Of a DNA stretch of 64,000 bases, positions 50,683 to 59,664 are shown in pieces. The notes under the pieces are model-generated. The model did not search any database and was not told the origin of the DNA. It was given only the letters and a program-made list of their open reading frames with translations. Location of the stretch: contig NZ_PGOI01000008.1 of the NCBI RefSeq assembly GCF_002794355.1, positions 620,001 through 684,000 on the forward strand. Reading direction: 5' to 3'. Each line of letters opens with the position of its first letter. The first letter of the stretch is position 1. A program made the translations under genes and the position numbers. This DNA comes from Pseudorhodobacter sp. MZDSW-24AT. GTDB taxonomy: Bacteria > Pseudomonadota > Alphaproteobacteria > Rhodobacterales > Rhodobacteraceae.

Positions 50683-52176
50683 TCAGTTGAAGTTGATTTC
50701 AGCCAGCGGCAGCATCGAGTTGGTAGCCATCGTCGGGCGCCAGTCCAGACGTTCCGAGACACGGCTGAAACCGACCATATGGAAGAGCAAAAGATCGGCC
50801 ACCACCTCATCATGTAGATAGGCCTGCAACTCCTGCCACAGCGCAACCCGCTCATCATCTGTCGCGGCCGAGGCGCGTGCGATCAGATCATCAACCTTCG
50901 AATCAGCGATGCCCGACTGACGGCCTTCGCTGGCGTATTTAAAGAACATCGAGAAGGAAGGATCGCCCTTGGAGTTGTCATGCATTGCCACCACCATCAT
51001 TGGGCCGCGCCCATCTGGGTAGGGTTTGGAATACAGCGCTTCAAACTCAGCCACTTCATAGAACTGCAGCTCGACCGTAAAGCCTGCTTCCTGCAACTGC
51101 TGCTGAACAGCCTCCAGAATTTCGGTCACGTTGGGGAAGTTCGCGGTGCGACCGATGAGCGTGATCGGTGTATCCACAGCCACGCCGTCAGCGCGCGCCT
51201 CTTCCAGCAATTTTCTAGCCTCGTCCGGGTTGTATTCCCAGACCGTCACATCCGGGTTCCAGCCCAGGGTCGGCGGCGGATAAACAGCCGTCGCTAACAA
51301 CGCACCTTCTGGCAGAAGGGTGCCGACAAAGGCTTCACGGTCCACGGCAAGGTTCAGGGCTTTGCGCACCCGCAGATCATCCAACGGTGGGACAGAGTGA
51401 TCAAGACGGGCGTAAACGGTTTCCGAGTCGAGATAAGAGAAATCGGTGGCCGCATTGGTTGCATCTAGGGCCGCGATGGATGGCGCGATATCCGCTTCAC
51501 CGGTGGCAACCATAGCGCCGCGCACAGCCGGATCACCGCGGAACAGGTAGGTCGCGGTCTGAACCGCAGGCGCATCCCCCCAGTACCCCTCACGGGCCGT
51601 CAGTACGATTTGCTGGCCCGGCGTCCATTCCGTCAGCGCATATGGTCCGGTTCCGACAGGCTCACGGATGAACTCGACCGGAGTTTCCTCGGGTACGATG
51701 GTCAGCAGTGTCATCAGCAAGGGTAGGATCGGCTGTACCGGATCTACCTTAAAGTCGATGGTCAAGTCGTCCAGCACCTCGGCGCTGATTGTCATGCCGC
51801 CAAAATAGCGTGGCACCTCACACGTGATCGAGGCATCCATGGCCCGGTCGAATGAATGCTTAACATCTTTGGCGTCAAAGGTGGTGCCATCCGAAAACGT
51901 CACACCCGAGCGCAACTTGAACCGCCACGACCCATCGGGGTTCTGCTCCCAGCTTTCAGCCAGCTTCGGTTGCAATCCGGTGCCGCCTTTGATGTCCAGA
52001 TAGGTCAGCGTTTCATTGATGTTCTGCATGGTGATCCGGCCCACGTTCGATCGCGTCGCCATGCAGGGTTCCAAAACGTCTGCCTCTTCGTTCAGAACAA
52101 TCTTCACATCCTGCGCAAAAGCCGGGGTCAGGGCTGTTGCAGCCGCCAAAGCCCCCCAAAGCATCACTTTCTTCAT
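50683..52176 (-). CDS. ABC substrate-binding protein, SBP family 5 (system 4)
   Basis: Periplasmic receptor of 497 residues with a Sec signal (MKKVMLWGALAAATALTPAFA). Normal domain order: NEEADVLEPCMATRSNVGRI, then LQPKLAESWEQNPDGSWRFK and LRSGVTFSDGTTFDAKDVKHSF, lobe II, and ATDDERVALWQELQAYLHDEV near the end. Cys residues near LEPC and TCEVPRYFGG may bond. Start at 52176 with GGGAGGA upstream. It follows the EamA gene by 44 bases on the same strand. Ligand unknown. Confidence 0.92.
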   Translation of the reverse strand: MKKVMLWGALAAATALTPAFAQDVKIVLNEEADVLEPCMATRSNVGRITMQNINETLTYLDIKGGTGLQPKLAESWEQNPDGSWRFKLRSGVTFSDGTTFDAKDVKHSFDRAMDASITCEVPRYFGGMTISAEVLDDLTIDFKVDPVQPILPLLMTLLTIVPEETPVEFIREPVGTGPYALTEWTPGQQIVLTAREGYWGDAPAVQTATYLFRGDPAVRGAMVATGEADIAPSIAALDATNAATDFSYLDSETVYARLDHSVPPLDDLRVRKALNLAVDREAFVGTLLPEGALLATAVYPPPTLGWNPDVTVWEYNPDEARKLLEEARADGVAVDTPITLIGRTANFPNVTEILEAVQQQLQEAGFTVELQFYEVAEFEALYSKPYPDGRGPMMVVAMHDNSKGDPSFSMFFKYASEGRQSGIADSKVDDLIARASAATDDERVALWQELQAYLHDEVVADLLLFHMVGFSRVSERLDWRPTMATNSMLPLAEINFN

Positions 52177-52220
52177 CTCAATCCTCCCGTTTTCAGTAGT
52201 GCTGTCGTAGGTACTTCCAC

Positions 52221-53105
52221 TCAATCCGCCCGCTGAGCAGGGGTCCTCCCTCCGCGCGAGGCAATCATGGCGGCGACACTGATAAGACCGCCCCCGACCC
52301 AGGTGGCGGGGCGGGCGGTCTCGGAGAACACCAGCCAGCCCAGCAGCGCGATCAGCGGTAGCCGCAAAAAATCGATTGGGGCCACGACAGAGGCATCGGC
52401 CAGACGAAACGCATGGGTCATCATCACCATGCAGGCCGCCCCTAGAACGCCCTGCAGCGCGAGCAGGCCCAACTGCGGCAGCGTTGGCGGAACCCAGACC
52501 GTCGCTGCCAGCACCGCCGCCATCGGCACCGTCAAGAGCAAGTTCAGAACCACAAGCGTGGCCGTACTGTCGCCCGAGGACATGCTTTTCAGCATGAGCT
52601 GAATCACCGCCTGCATGACCGCACCGGAAAGTGCGAACCCCATCCCCCATGTCAGCCCGGCACCCTGCGGACCAAGGATCACAAGTGCACCGACGAACCC
52701 CAAGCCCAGCGCGATCAGCTTCAGCAAGCCCAACCGCTCACCCAGCATCAGAGCCGCCCCGACCACCACGAATAACGGCGACGTGAAAGCGATGGCCGTC
52801 ACATCTGTCAGCGGCCCCTGCGCAAAAGCAGCAAAGAATGCAACCAAGGCCGCAAGCTTCAACCCGGCGCGCAGCATGTGTTGACGTAATGTGAACACGC
52901 TTTGCAGAACGGCCGGACGCAGGATCACGAGGGGCAGCACCACCAGAGCACCGAAACTGGCGCGAAAGAACGCAATGACAAACGGATGCACATCGCCATC
53001 GATCGCACGCACGATCGCAGCATCAACCGCCGCTAAGCAGGCCCCCATAGCCGCGAGCCCTACAGCGAGGCTCGTCAACTGCTTTTGGCCACCCGCACGG
53101 ATCAT
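52221..53105 (-). CDS. EamA-family (DMT) membrane transporter
   Basis: Inner-membrane transporter of 294 residues with ten helices in two EamA repeats (about 10-140, 155-285); PFVIAFFRASFGALVVLPLV and TDVTAIAFTSPLFVVVGAALML are typical. It is the first gene on the minus strand of transporter operon 4, 235 bases from the divergent acid-sugar operon. It could export a by-product or take up a related substrate; nothing in the sequence decides this. Confidence 0.86.
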   Translation of the reverse strand: MIRAGGQKQLTSLAVGLAAMGACLAAVDAAIVRAIDGDVHPFVIAFFRASFGALVVLPLVILRPAVLQSVFTLRQHMLRAGLKLAALVAFFAAFAQGPLTDVTAIAFTSPLFVVVGAALMLGERLGLLKLIALGLGFVGALVILGPQGAGLTWGMGFALSGAVMQAVIQLMLKSMSSGDSTATLVVLNLLLTVPMAAVLAATVWVPPTLPQLGLLALQGVLGAACMVMMTHAFRLADASVVAPIDFLRLPLIALLGWLVFSETARPATWVGGGLISVAAMIASRGGRTPAQRAD

Positions 53106-53340
53106 CTACCCCCCCGAATCCGGACGACACGCCCGGCACCACGACCATCCTCCGGGCGAATATATTTGTCAACACTTTCAACAATACCATCTGATGAACT
53201 GGATATATAGAAGTTAATTTGCTGTTTTTAAACAGTTTTATATTGATGACATTTCCAAATCCTCGAATAACACAAATCTTCAACTTGACAACTTAATAAA
53301 TTTACTGCCCTCTCCCCTCATCACGGCCAAGGAGAGCGGC
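53106..53340. promoter_or_regulatory. AT-rich divergent control region between EamA gene and acid-sugar operon
   Basis: This 235-base gap is markedly richer in A/T than its surroundings, especially 53160-53310. It contains two TTGTCAA elements in opposite orientation (about 53166-53172 and 53285-53291 as TTGACAA). They may be half-sites for the GntR regulator at 57538-58257, or promoter elements. No gene is seen. Confidence 0.4.
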
Positions 53341-54528
53341 ATGACTCCCACACAAATCAAAGACGGCATGACAGGAATTCTGCACACAGATGACAAAGGG
53401 CGCATCACAGCGCTTCTGCCGTCGCCCAAAGTGCATAACCATGCGGCGTTTCTGTCCTTGCAGCCTGATGGCGCCTTGATCTGCGCTTGGTTTGGCGGAA
53501 CGCTTGAGGGCAAGTCGGATATTTCGATTCACGCGTCCGTCCTTTTGCCAAGCGCTTCAGCTTGGGGTGCGGCCCACGCGCTTTCAGCTGACGTGAACCA
53601 TTCCGAACAGAATCCCGTTCTTTTCGCTGCACCCGATGGCGCACTTTGGCTGTTCCACACATCACAACCCTCCGGCAATCAGGATCAGTGCCGCATCCGC
53701 ATGGCGCGGGTCACGCGCGACGGCGCAAAGCTGTCCACCGATGCAGGCCGTTACCTTGATCTGCCGCGGGGCTGCTTTGTGCGCGCCCCCGTGGTGCTGC
53801 GTGACGATGGCGCTTGGCTCTTACCAATTTTTCGCTGCGTCATGCGCCCCGGTCAAAAGTGGAACGGCAGTCATGACACCGCAAATCTGGGCGTGTCGAC
53901 CGATGGTGGCGTCACATGGCGGCTGGAAGATGTGCCGGAGTCGATCGGCTCGGTGCATATGTCTCCGGTTCACCTTAAGGCCGGCAAGTGGGCTGCATTC
54001 TACCGCCGACGGCAGGCAGATTTTGTACACCGCTCGGTCAGCACGGATGGCGGGCAAAGCTGGTCAGCCCCAACGCCAACCGATGTGCCCAATAACAACT
54101 CCTCCATCGCCGCCATCAGCCTTGCGGACGGTCGTGTGGCCATCGTCTGCAACCCTGTGAACGCGGCGATGTCGCCAGACCGGCGCGCCTCTCTTTATGA
54201 TGAACTGGGTGAGGACGACCCCCGCCCCGATGCCGACCCTACCGGCGGCTGCACGCCTGTTTGGGGAGTTCCGCGCGCGCCTGTCTCTGTCTGCGTTTCA
54301 GAAGATGGCGGGCAGACGTTCCCCCTAAGACTGGTTATCGAGGATGGCCCCGGCACCTGCACGTCGAACGACAGCCTCGATGGCCGCAACAAAGAGCTTT
54401 CTTACCCTTGGCTGCTGGAAGGACCGGATGGCGCACTGCACATCGCCTATACCTGTCACCGCCGGGCCATCCGCTACACCCGTCTGGCCCCTGGCTGGAC
54501 CGCAGAGCTGAAGGACAGTCGCGCATGA
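53341..54528 (+). CDS. Asp-box (sialidase/neuraminidase-fold) protein, cytoplasmic
   Basis: A 395-residue beta-propeller-type protein with three Asp-box motifs: STDGGVTW (186-193), STDGGQSW (234-241) and SEDGGQTF (320-327). The N-terminal [21 protein letters not shown] resembles the start of the exo-sialidase-like BNR family. There is no signal peptide, so it works inside the cell and is unlikely to be a classical secreted sialidase. GGAGAG precedes the start. Its stop overlaps the PdxA-like start (ATGA), tying it to acid-sugar metabolism; an enzymatic role on a small sugar acid or its conjugate is inferred only. Confidence 0.83.
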   Translation: MTPTQIKDGMTGILHTDDKGRITALLPSPKVHNHAAFLSLQPDGALICAWFGGTLEGKSDISIHASVLLPSASAWGAAHALSADVNHSEQNPVLFAAPDGALWLFHTSQPSGNQDQCRIRMARVTRDGAKLSTDAGRYLDLPRGCFVRAPVVLRDDGAWLLPIFRCVMRPGQKWNGSHDTANLGVSTDGGVTWRLEDVPESIGSVHMSPVHLKAGKWAAFYRRRQADFVHRSVSTDGGQSWSAPTPTDVPNNNSSIAAISLADGRVAIVCNPVNAAMSPDRRASLYDELGEDDPRPDADPTGGCTPVWGVPRAPVSVCVSEDGGQTFPLRLVIEDGPGTCTSNDSLDGRNKELSYPWLLEGPDGALHIAYTCHRRAIRYTRLAPGWTAELKDSRA

Positions 54529-55475
54529 GTGACATTATTGGCATTACCATGGGCGACCCAGCTGGCGTTGGCCCCGAAATCTGCATCAAAGCGCTGGCTG
54601 AGATGCCACCCGAAGACAGGGCGCGCACGCGCATTTACGGCAACCGCGCTACGCTTGAGGCTGCAAAGGCCGCCGTCGGCATCGATTTAAATCTCGAAAG
54701 CACCGTTGTGAATATTGAGTACGAAGGGGCGCCGCTGCCTTGGGGCAAGCTTTCTGCGGTGGCGGGCGATGCGGCCTTCAGCTTCATCAAGATGGCCGTG
54801 CAAGATGCTCAGGCGGGGACAATCGGCTGCATTGTTACCGCCCCAATCAATAAGGAGGCTCTTAACGCCGCGGGTCATCATTATGACGGCCACACCGGGA
54901 TGCTCCGCAGCCTAACCGGATCGAAAGCGGCTTACATGCTGCTTGCCTCTGAGCGGCTTAAGGTCATCCACGTTTCTACACATGTCGCGCTGCAGGAGGC
55001 GATCCGTCGCTCCACGACGGAGCGGGTTCTGGCCACCATCCGCGCGGGCCACACACATTTGCAGCGCATCGGTTATGTTAAGCCCCGGATTGCTGTGGCC
55101 GGGATCAATCCGCATTGTGGCGAGAACGGCCTGTTCGGCACCGAAGATGACGATCAGATCGCGCCAGCGGTCAAGCTGGCGCAGGCGGAAGACATCGACG
55201 TGCAAGGCCCAATCTCGGCCGACACGGTCTTCCACCGCGCCTACAACGGCGCCTTCGATCTGGTCGTCGCCCAGTACCACGATCAGGGGCATATCCCGAT
55301 CAAGCTGGTGGCATTCGATGACGCGGTGAACGTGTCTGTTGAGTTACCGATCGATCGGACTTCGGTGGATCACGGCACGGCATTCGACATCGCAGGCAAA
55401 GGCATTGCCAGTCATGGCAACATGCTTTCGGCCATCGCCTATGCCCGCAAACTGGTTTCGGGGGGAAAAAAATGA
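54525..55475 (+). CDS. pdxA2: PdxA-family 4-phospho-acid dehydrogenase (PdxA2-like)
   Basis: NAD-dependent oxidative decarboxylase of a 4-phosphorylated C4 acid: true PdxA uses 4-phosphohydroxythreonine, while PdxA2 uses 4-phospho-D-threonate or erythronate and yields dihydroxyacetone phosphate. The 316-residue protein has [22 protein letters not shown], the metal-binding histidines in [17 protein letters not shown] and [13 protein letters not shown], and [14 protein letters not shown]. The neighbourhood with a DUF1537 kinase favours the acid-sugar role over vitamin B6 synthesis. Overlaps both neighbours by four bases. Confidence 0.88.
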   Translation: MSDIIGITMGDPAGVGPEICIKALAEMPPEDRARTRIYGNRATLEAAKAAVGIDLNLESTVVNIEYEGAPLPWGKLSAVAGDAAFSFIKMAVQDAQAGTIGCIVTAPINKEALNAAGHHYDGHTGMLRSLTGSKAAYMLLASERLKVIHVSTHVALQEAIRRSTTERVLATIRAGHTHLQRIGYVKPRIAVAGINPHCGENGLFGTEDDDQIAPAVKLAQAEDIDVQGPISADTVFHRAYNGAFDLVVAQYHDQGHIPIKLVAFDDAVNVSVELPIDRTSVDHGTAFDIAGKGIASHGNMLSAIAYARKLVSGGKK

Positions 55476-56386
55476 GCTTTGCGATTGAAGGCGTCTACTG
55501 CGCCGCCGCCACACCGCTACGATCAGACGGCACACCTGATCTTGCCCTTTTCGGCGCACACACCAAGGCGCTAATCGACGAAGGTTGCCATGGCATCGCG
55601 ATGCTTGGATCCACCGGAGAGGCCAACAGCTTCTCCGCGCGCGAACGGATGGACCTTCTGGAGGCCGCGCTGGAGGGGGGCACCCTGCCCCAGCAGCTGC
55701 TTCCGGGCACCTCGTCTTGCGCGGTCACTGAGGCGGTCGAGATGACACGCCATGCGGTGCAGGCGGGCGTCAAGGGCGTTGTCCTGCTGCCCCCCTTTTA
55801 CTACACCGCCTTCAGCGATGAGAGCCTCTTCCGATTTTACGCCACGATTATCGAACGGGTGAACGACCCCCGTTTGAAGGTGGTGCTGTATCATATCCCA
55901 ATGCTGACCGGAGTGCCCATCAGTCACAGTTTGATCGAGAAGCTGATCAAAACCTTCCCCGAAACCGTGGTGGGCATCAAAGATAGCGACGGCAAGATAG
56001 AGAACATGCACGCGATCTCGGCTCGCTTCCCCGGATTTAGCGTGCTGGCCGGTGCCGATCCACTGCTGTTGCCGGTGCTGCAGGGCGGCGGCGCGGGCTG
56101 CATCACCGCCAGCTCGAACCTTGTCGCGCGCGAATTGCGCATCGTCTATGACCATTGGAACGATTTGGCGCAGACGGAAAAGGTTAAGGCGGCGCAGGAT
56201 GTGATTGTTGCGTGGCGCAACCTGACCAACAGCTACACCCAGCTTCCCACCGTTAAGACAATGCTGGCTAAGCGCAGGGGGGATACGGGCTGGCTGAACG
56301 TCCACCCACCGTTTTCACCGCTTTCCGTGGCCGAAGCCAAACAAGTTTGGGCCACCATGGATCAGCTGGAAGCGGTGACAGCATGA
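55472..56386 (+). CDS. DapA-family aldolase (dihydrodipicolinate synthase/NAL fold)
   Basis: Class I aldolase or dehydratase of 304 residues acting on pyruvate-type substrates through a Schiff base. Visible are [10 protein letters not shown] (start of the pyruvate-binding site), [11 protein letters not shown] with the conserved Tyr, VVGIKDSDG with the Schiff-base Lys, and [20 protein letters not shown]. The family spans dihydrodipicolinate synthase, N-acetylneuraminate lyase, KDG aldolase and others; the substrate here is not clear. As a member of the acid-sugar operon it may split or form a 2-keto-3-deoxy acid. Confidence 0.87.
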   Translation: MSFAIEGVYCAAATPLRSDGTPDLALFGAHTKALIDEGCHGIAMLGSTGEANSFSARERMDLLEAALEGGTLPQQLLPGTSSCAVTEAVEMTRHAVQAGVKGVVLLPPFYYTAFSDESLFRFYATIIERVNDPRLKVVLYHIPMLTGVPISHSLIEKLIKTFPETVVGIKDSDGKIENMHAISARFPGFSVLAGADPLLLPVLQGGGAGCITASSNLVARELRIVYDHWNDLAQTEKVKAAQDVIVAWRNLTNSYTQLPTVKTMLAKRRGDTGWLNVHPPFSPLSVAEAKQVWATMDQLEAVTA

Positions 56387-57504
56387 CCCTGTCGCACGCC
56401 ATCAGCCTGCATCAACCCCGCCGCCTTGACATCGGAGCCAACTCCACGGCGCGGGTGGGCGGCTGGGCCCGTGATGCCGCCAGCATCTTCATACTGGCCA
56501 CACCGCAGACGGCTGCTTTTGCAGAAAGGCTGTGTCTGCGTGGCAAAGTGACAGTCTTTTCCGACATCCTTGGCGAGCCCGACATCGTTACCTTTGAAGC
56601 TGCCCTGCAGGCCGCCCGTGCGGCCAAGCCGGATCTAGTGATCGGCCTTGGCGGCGGCTCGGTCATGGATGTGGCCAAACTGGTGGCTGCAATGTGGAAC
56701 GGCGCGCAAACGCTTGGCGACGTGGCAGGCCCCAATCGGGTGGCAGGCCGCAGCACGCGGCTTGTTCAAGTGGCAACCACCGCAGGCACCGGATCGGAAG
56801 CGGGCATCCGTGCACTGATTACAGATAGGGACAAGGGAACGAAAGTTGCGGTGGAAAGCCCGTATCTGATCGCCGATCTGGCGGTACTGGACCCAACGCT
56901 CACCTATTCGGTGCCGCCAGCAGTGACGGCGGCCACCGGTATCGACGCATTGGCGCATTGCGTGGAGGCCTTCACCAACAAGAATGCCCACCCGGTTATC
57001 GACGGCTTCGCCCGCATGGGCATCGCGCTGGTCGGGACTTATCTGGCGCGCGCAGTGCGCGATGGGCAAGACACCGAGGCCCGCGAAGGCATGATGCTAG
57101 CCAGCTTTTATGGCGGCATCTGCCTTGGCCCGGTCAACACCGCTGCGGGGCATGCGCTTGCCTATCCGCTGGGCACGCTGCTACACCTGCCACACGGATT
57201 AGCCAATGCGATCATTTTTCCCCATGTACTTGCGTTCAACGAAAGCGCGGTGCCCTCGAAAACCGCCGAGGTGATCGACGCCCTTGGCCTTGCCCCGCGA
57301 GCGGAAGAAGAAGGCCTGTATAAGGCAGCGCACGCCTTTTGTGCCGAACTTGGGGTCGAAATGAGGCTGTCACAAAATGGCGCTTCGAAAGCGCAGTTGC
57401 CCCGCTTTGCACGTGATGCCCACGCCATCCGCCGACTGATGGACAACAATCCACGCGACATGACGGAGGACGAGGTCGAGGCGATCTACCGCGCCGCCTT
57501 CTGA
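56383..57504 (+). CDS. Iron-containing alcohol dehydrogenase
   Basis: NAD(P)-dependent alcohol or hydroxy-acid dehydrogenase of 373 residues, group III. It has the coenzyme motif VIGLGGGSVMDVAKL, TTAGTGSEA, and the metal ligands in ATGIDALAHCVEAF (Asp, His), AGHALAYPLG and LPHGLANAI. Last gene of the operon, overlapping the DapA-like gene by four bases. It may oxidise the starting alcohol or reduce an aldehyde released by the aldolase. Ends 33 bases before the convergent GntR gene. Confidence 0.9.
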   Translation: MTLSHAISLHQPRRLDIGANSTARVGGWARDAASIFILATPQTAAFAERLCLRGKVTVFSDILGEPDIVTFEAALQAARAAKPDLVIGLGGGSVMDVAKLVAAMWNGAQTLGDVAGPNRVAGRSTRLVQVATTAGTGSEAGIRALITDRDKGTKVAVESPYLIADLAVLDPTLTYSVPPAVTAATGIDALAHCVEAFTNKNAHPVIDGFARMGIALVGTYLARAVRDGQDTEAREGMMLASFYGGICLGPVNTAAGHALAYPLGTLLHLPHGLANAIIFPHVLAFNESAVPSKTAEVIDALGLAPRAEEEGLYKAAHAFCAELGVEMRLSQNGASKAQLPRFARDAHAIRRLMDNNPRDMTEDEVEAIYRAAF

Positions 57505-57537
57505 CAGAACGGATGGGCAGCCTTGCCCCTCCGGCAC

Positions 57538-58257
57538 CTACTGCTCAGTTTCAGAACGCCGCTTTTCAAACAGGCGCCCGCGCGAGCCGATCAGATGGTC
57601 GCGCATGAGCGCGCGCGCAGCAGACACATCCCGATCGCGGATGGCTTCGAAGATGGCCGAGTGCTCACCGAACACGCGTGTCAGACCGCTCGCCTCTCGC
57701 TTTACCGAGGCGCCGTGAAACCGCATGCCCACTGCAATATGGTCTTTCAACGCTTCCATTGCCGTAGAGAAATAAGTGTTTTCCGAAGCCCGCGCGATAG
57801 CGAGATGGAACTGAAAATCGGCATCCTCGCGGTGAGACTGACGGTTTGTCGCGTCGCGCATCATTTCCAGCGCGGCGCTGATTGACGCGAGGCTGGCCGT
57901 ATCCTGCCGCTCGGCGGCCAAGGCCGCAGCCTCCGGCTCTATGGTCACCCGGAATTCATAGCAATACAGCAGGTCAGACACATTCTCCAACTGGCCAAAG
58001 CCCAAGGGCTGCTTCAGGCCGATGACCCGCACAAAACTGCCCGCACCGCGCCGGGAATAGATCAAGCCCTGATCACGCAGCCGCTTCAGCGCCTCGCGCA
58101 CGATGGGACGCGACACCTCGAACTCGGCCGCCAGGTCATGTTCGGTGGGAAGCCGTTCATCGGGCCGATAGGCCCCCGACTTTATGGCGCGCTGCAGCCG
58201 GTCGAACACCACATCTGCCAAAGACCGACGGCCCGCGCCCTCGCCCTGCCCCATCAT
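57538..58257 (-). CDS. GntR-family regulator, FadR/FCD subfamily
   Basis: Predicted repressor of 239 residues: winged HTH (LQRAIKSGAYRPDERLPTEH, then AAEFEVSRPIVREALKRLRDQG, residues 18-75) and an FCD ligand domain with the histidines of FQFHLAIARA and FGEHSAIFEA. It overlaps the DUF1537 kinase gene by four bases and is convergent with the PdxA2 operon. It probably controls both and its ligand may be a sugar acid. Candidate operator at 59301-59314. Confidence 0.9.
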   Translation of the reverse strand: MMGQGEGAGRRSLADVVFDRLQRAIKSGAYRPDERLPTEHDLAAEFEVSRPIVREALKRLRDQGLIYSRRGAGSFVRVIGLKQPLGFGQLENVSDLLYCYEFRVTIEPEAAALAAERQDTASLASISAALEMMRDATNRQSHREDADFQFHLAIARASENTYFSTAMEALKDHIAVGMRFHGASVKREASGLTRVFGEHSAIFEAIRDRDVSAARALMRDHLIGSRGRLFEKRRSETEQ

Positions 58258-59273
58258 GCGCCCCTTCTTAAAAGAGCGGCGAGGCGGATCAAGGTGTCGC
58301 CTCCGCCAAATCCGCCTGATTTCAAGATCACCGTCACTCTTTCTCCCCGCCCCATTGGCACGCCCGGCAGCACTTCACCGTCCAGATGCAGCAGTTCTAG
58401 CTCCATCTGCGCCAGTACCGCCTCGGCCGTGGCACCGCCGGTCAGAAAAATCGTATCTATCCCATCCGTCAGCGCGGGGTGCACCGAAGCGCCAAGCCTT
58501 AGCGCCACCTCATCCCCGGAAGCTACGGCCTCTCCCTGCACCGCCTGAACCAGCGTCAAACCCTGGGACGACGAAGCTTGGGCCACCGCCAGCTGACCGT
58601 TGGGCGCGGGCCGCCAGTCGACCCCCTCCTTGCGCAGCGCCTCGACCTGCGCCACCGTGATCGGATCCCGCGATCCTACCACCATCAGCGCGCGCGATGC
58701 GATAGGGCGCGGGGCCACTGCCTGCGCGCGGCCTGTCATTTGCACGGCCAAGGCCTCGGCGAGGCCGCGGGCACCCACCAAAAGCGCGCCTGCAGGCGCC
58801 GCTTTAAGCGCCATTGCCATGTCGCGCGACGTCTCGGTGTCGGGCACCGTAGCGCGAGTCGCAAGGTCGCCCAAAACCTTCGCCACCGGGATCGGGGCCT
58901 CAACGCCAAACCCGGTCACAGCACCGCTTCGCACGACACGACCGAAATCAGGGATGGCCGGGGCAACAAAAAGTGCACCCGGGGTTAAGGCGGTCAATTC
59001 AGCCGCAATATGCCCTTTCAACCGCGAGTCGACTTTCTTGAAGATCCGCGCACCAACCGGAAGCTGCTTCGCCACCTCTGCAAGCCGCGCCACCGCGACC
59101 GCTTCGGACACATCACGTGACTGCGTGCTGAATGCCACCACATCAGGAGCCAATGCCACTGCACGGGCCAAAGCGCCATGCGCCAGCGCCACAACAACGG
59201 AAAGTCCGCGCCCCGCGAAAGGCGCCGCCGCGTCAAGCGCACCGGTCAGATCGTCAGCGATGATACAAAGCAA
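58254..59273 (-). CDS. Four-carbon acid sugar kinase, DUF1537 family
   Basis: ATP-dependent kinase that phosphorylates D-threonate, erythronate or similar acids at O4, giving the PdxA2 substrate. N-terminal IIADDLTGALDAA and FKKVDSRLKGHIAAEL are substrate-side motifs; VVGSRDPITVAQ, LTGGATAEAVL and ILKSGGFGGGDTL form the C-terminal nucleotide domain. At 339 residues it is shorter than the usual 400-430, the shortage lying in the region between the two domains (about 110-170). Start at 59273; candidate operator 27 bases upstream. Known pairing of DUF1537 kinases with PdxA-type enzymes supports the assignment. Confidence 0.88.
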   Translation of the reverse strand: MLCIIADDLTGALDAAAPFAGRGLSVVVALAHGALARAVALAPDVVAFSTQSRDVSEAVAVARLAEVAKQLPVGARIFKKVDSRLKGHIAAELTALTPGALFVAPAIPDFGRVVRSGAVTGFGVEAPIPVAKVLGDLATRATVPDTETSRDMAMALKAAPAGALLVGARGLAEALAVQMTGRAQAVAPRPIASRALMVVGSRDPITVAQVEALRKEGVDWRPAPNGQLAVAQASSSQGLTLVQAVQGEAVASGDEVALRLGASVHPALTDGIDTIFLTGGATAEAVLAQMELELLHLDGEVLPGVPMGRGERVTVILKSGGFGGGDTLIRLAALLRRGA

Positions 59274-59300
59274 AGATATTTCTCAACCGAATTGTTAGAA

Positions 59301-59314
59301 AGTTGATAACAACT
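59301..59314. promoter_or_regulatory. Dyad AGTTG-ATAA-CAACT, possible GntR operator
   Basis: A perfect 5-4-5 inverted repeat starts 28 bases before the DUF1537 kinase start. Its size and TTGT/ACAA-like halves suit an FCD-type GntR regulator, encoded in the same operon. Confidence 0.4.
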
Positions 59315-59416
59315 ATCCACTTTCCTGCGTTTGATAATGCTGACTTATATTGCACGCATCAAGGCTATAGTTGCAAATCTGATGCAAACTTACGAACCGA
59401 ATTGCGAATAAGATTC

Positions 59417-59438
59417 AGCGGTGGTGCCCACCGCTTTT
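59417..59438 (+). terminator. Terminator-like hairpin in the metQ leader (possible attenuator)
   Basis: AGCGGTGG (59417-59424) pairs with CCACCGCT (59428-59435), ending in TTTT on the plus strand. A second CCACCG at 59443-59448 could pair with the same upstream strand, giving a mutually exclusive fold. No plus-strand gene lies upstream, so the element can only act on the met transcript. Confidence 0.45.
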
Positions 59439-59664
59439 CCGGCCACCGGGCTTCGTTCGATTCGGTATAAGCAAGAAAGACCTGTTCAGGCACAGGGGAC
59501 CAAATCCTGCGCGCAGCCCTTTTGAAGGGCGGTCCTTCTCTTTCCGATGCCGGGAACAGAACGGACGCCCTAACCCCTTGGATTGCAAATATGCGACTCG
59601 AACGATAGATATTCGCTATCCCGCGCAGCACTTTGCGAGGCTGTGCCGAAAGATGGAGAATTTT

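Larger units (their letters stand above)
59274..59664. other. Divergent intergenic region between DUF1537 kinase and metQ genes
   Basis: These 391 bases contain no gene. The left part is AT-rich and holds the dyad 59301-59314 close to the kinase start. The right part, the metQ leader, contains a terminator-like hairpin (59417-59438) about 230 bases before metQ. No match to a SAM-II or SAM-I riboswitch consensus is seen. Confidence 0.55.

Noticed and set aside
53341-54528. Secreted sialidase acting on host sialic acids
   Set aside because: No signal peptide, no sialic-acid transporter or kinase nearby, and tight coupling to PdxA2-type acid-sugar genes.
54525-55475. Vitamin B6 biosynthesis PdxA
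   Set aside because: The neighbouring DUF1537 kinase, aldolase and alcohol dehydrogenase make the PdxA2 acid-sugar role more likely; sequence alone does not fully exclude PdxA.
59274-59664. SAM-type riboswitch upstream of metQ
   Set aside because: No SAM-I or SAM-II consensus blocks found by eye; only a terminator-like hairpin is supported, reported separately as an attenuation candidate.
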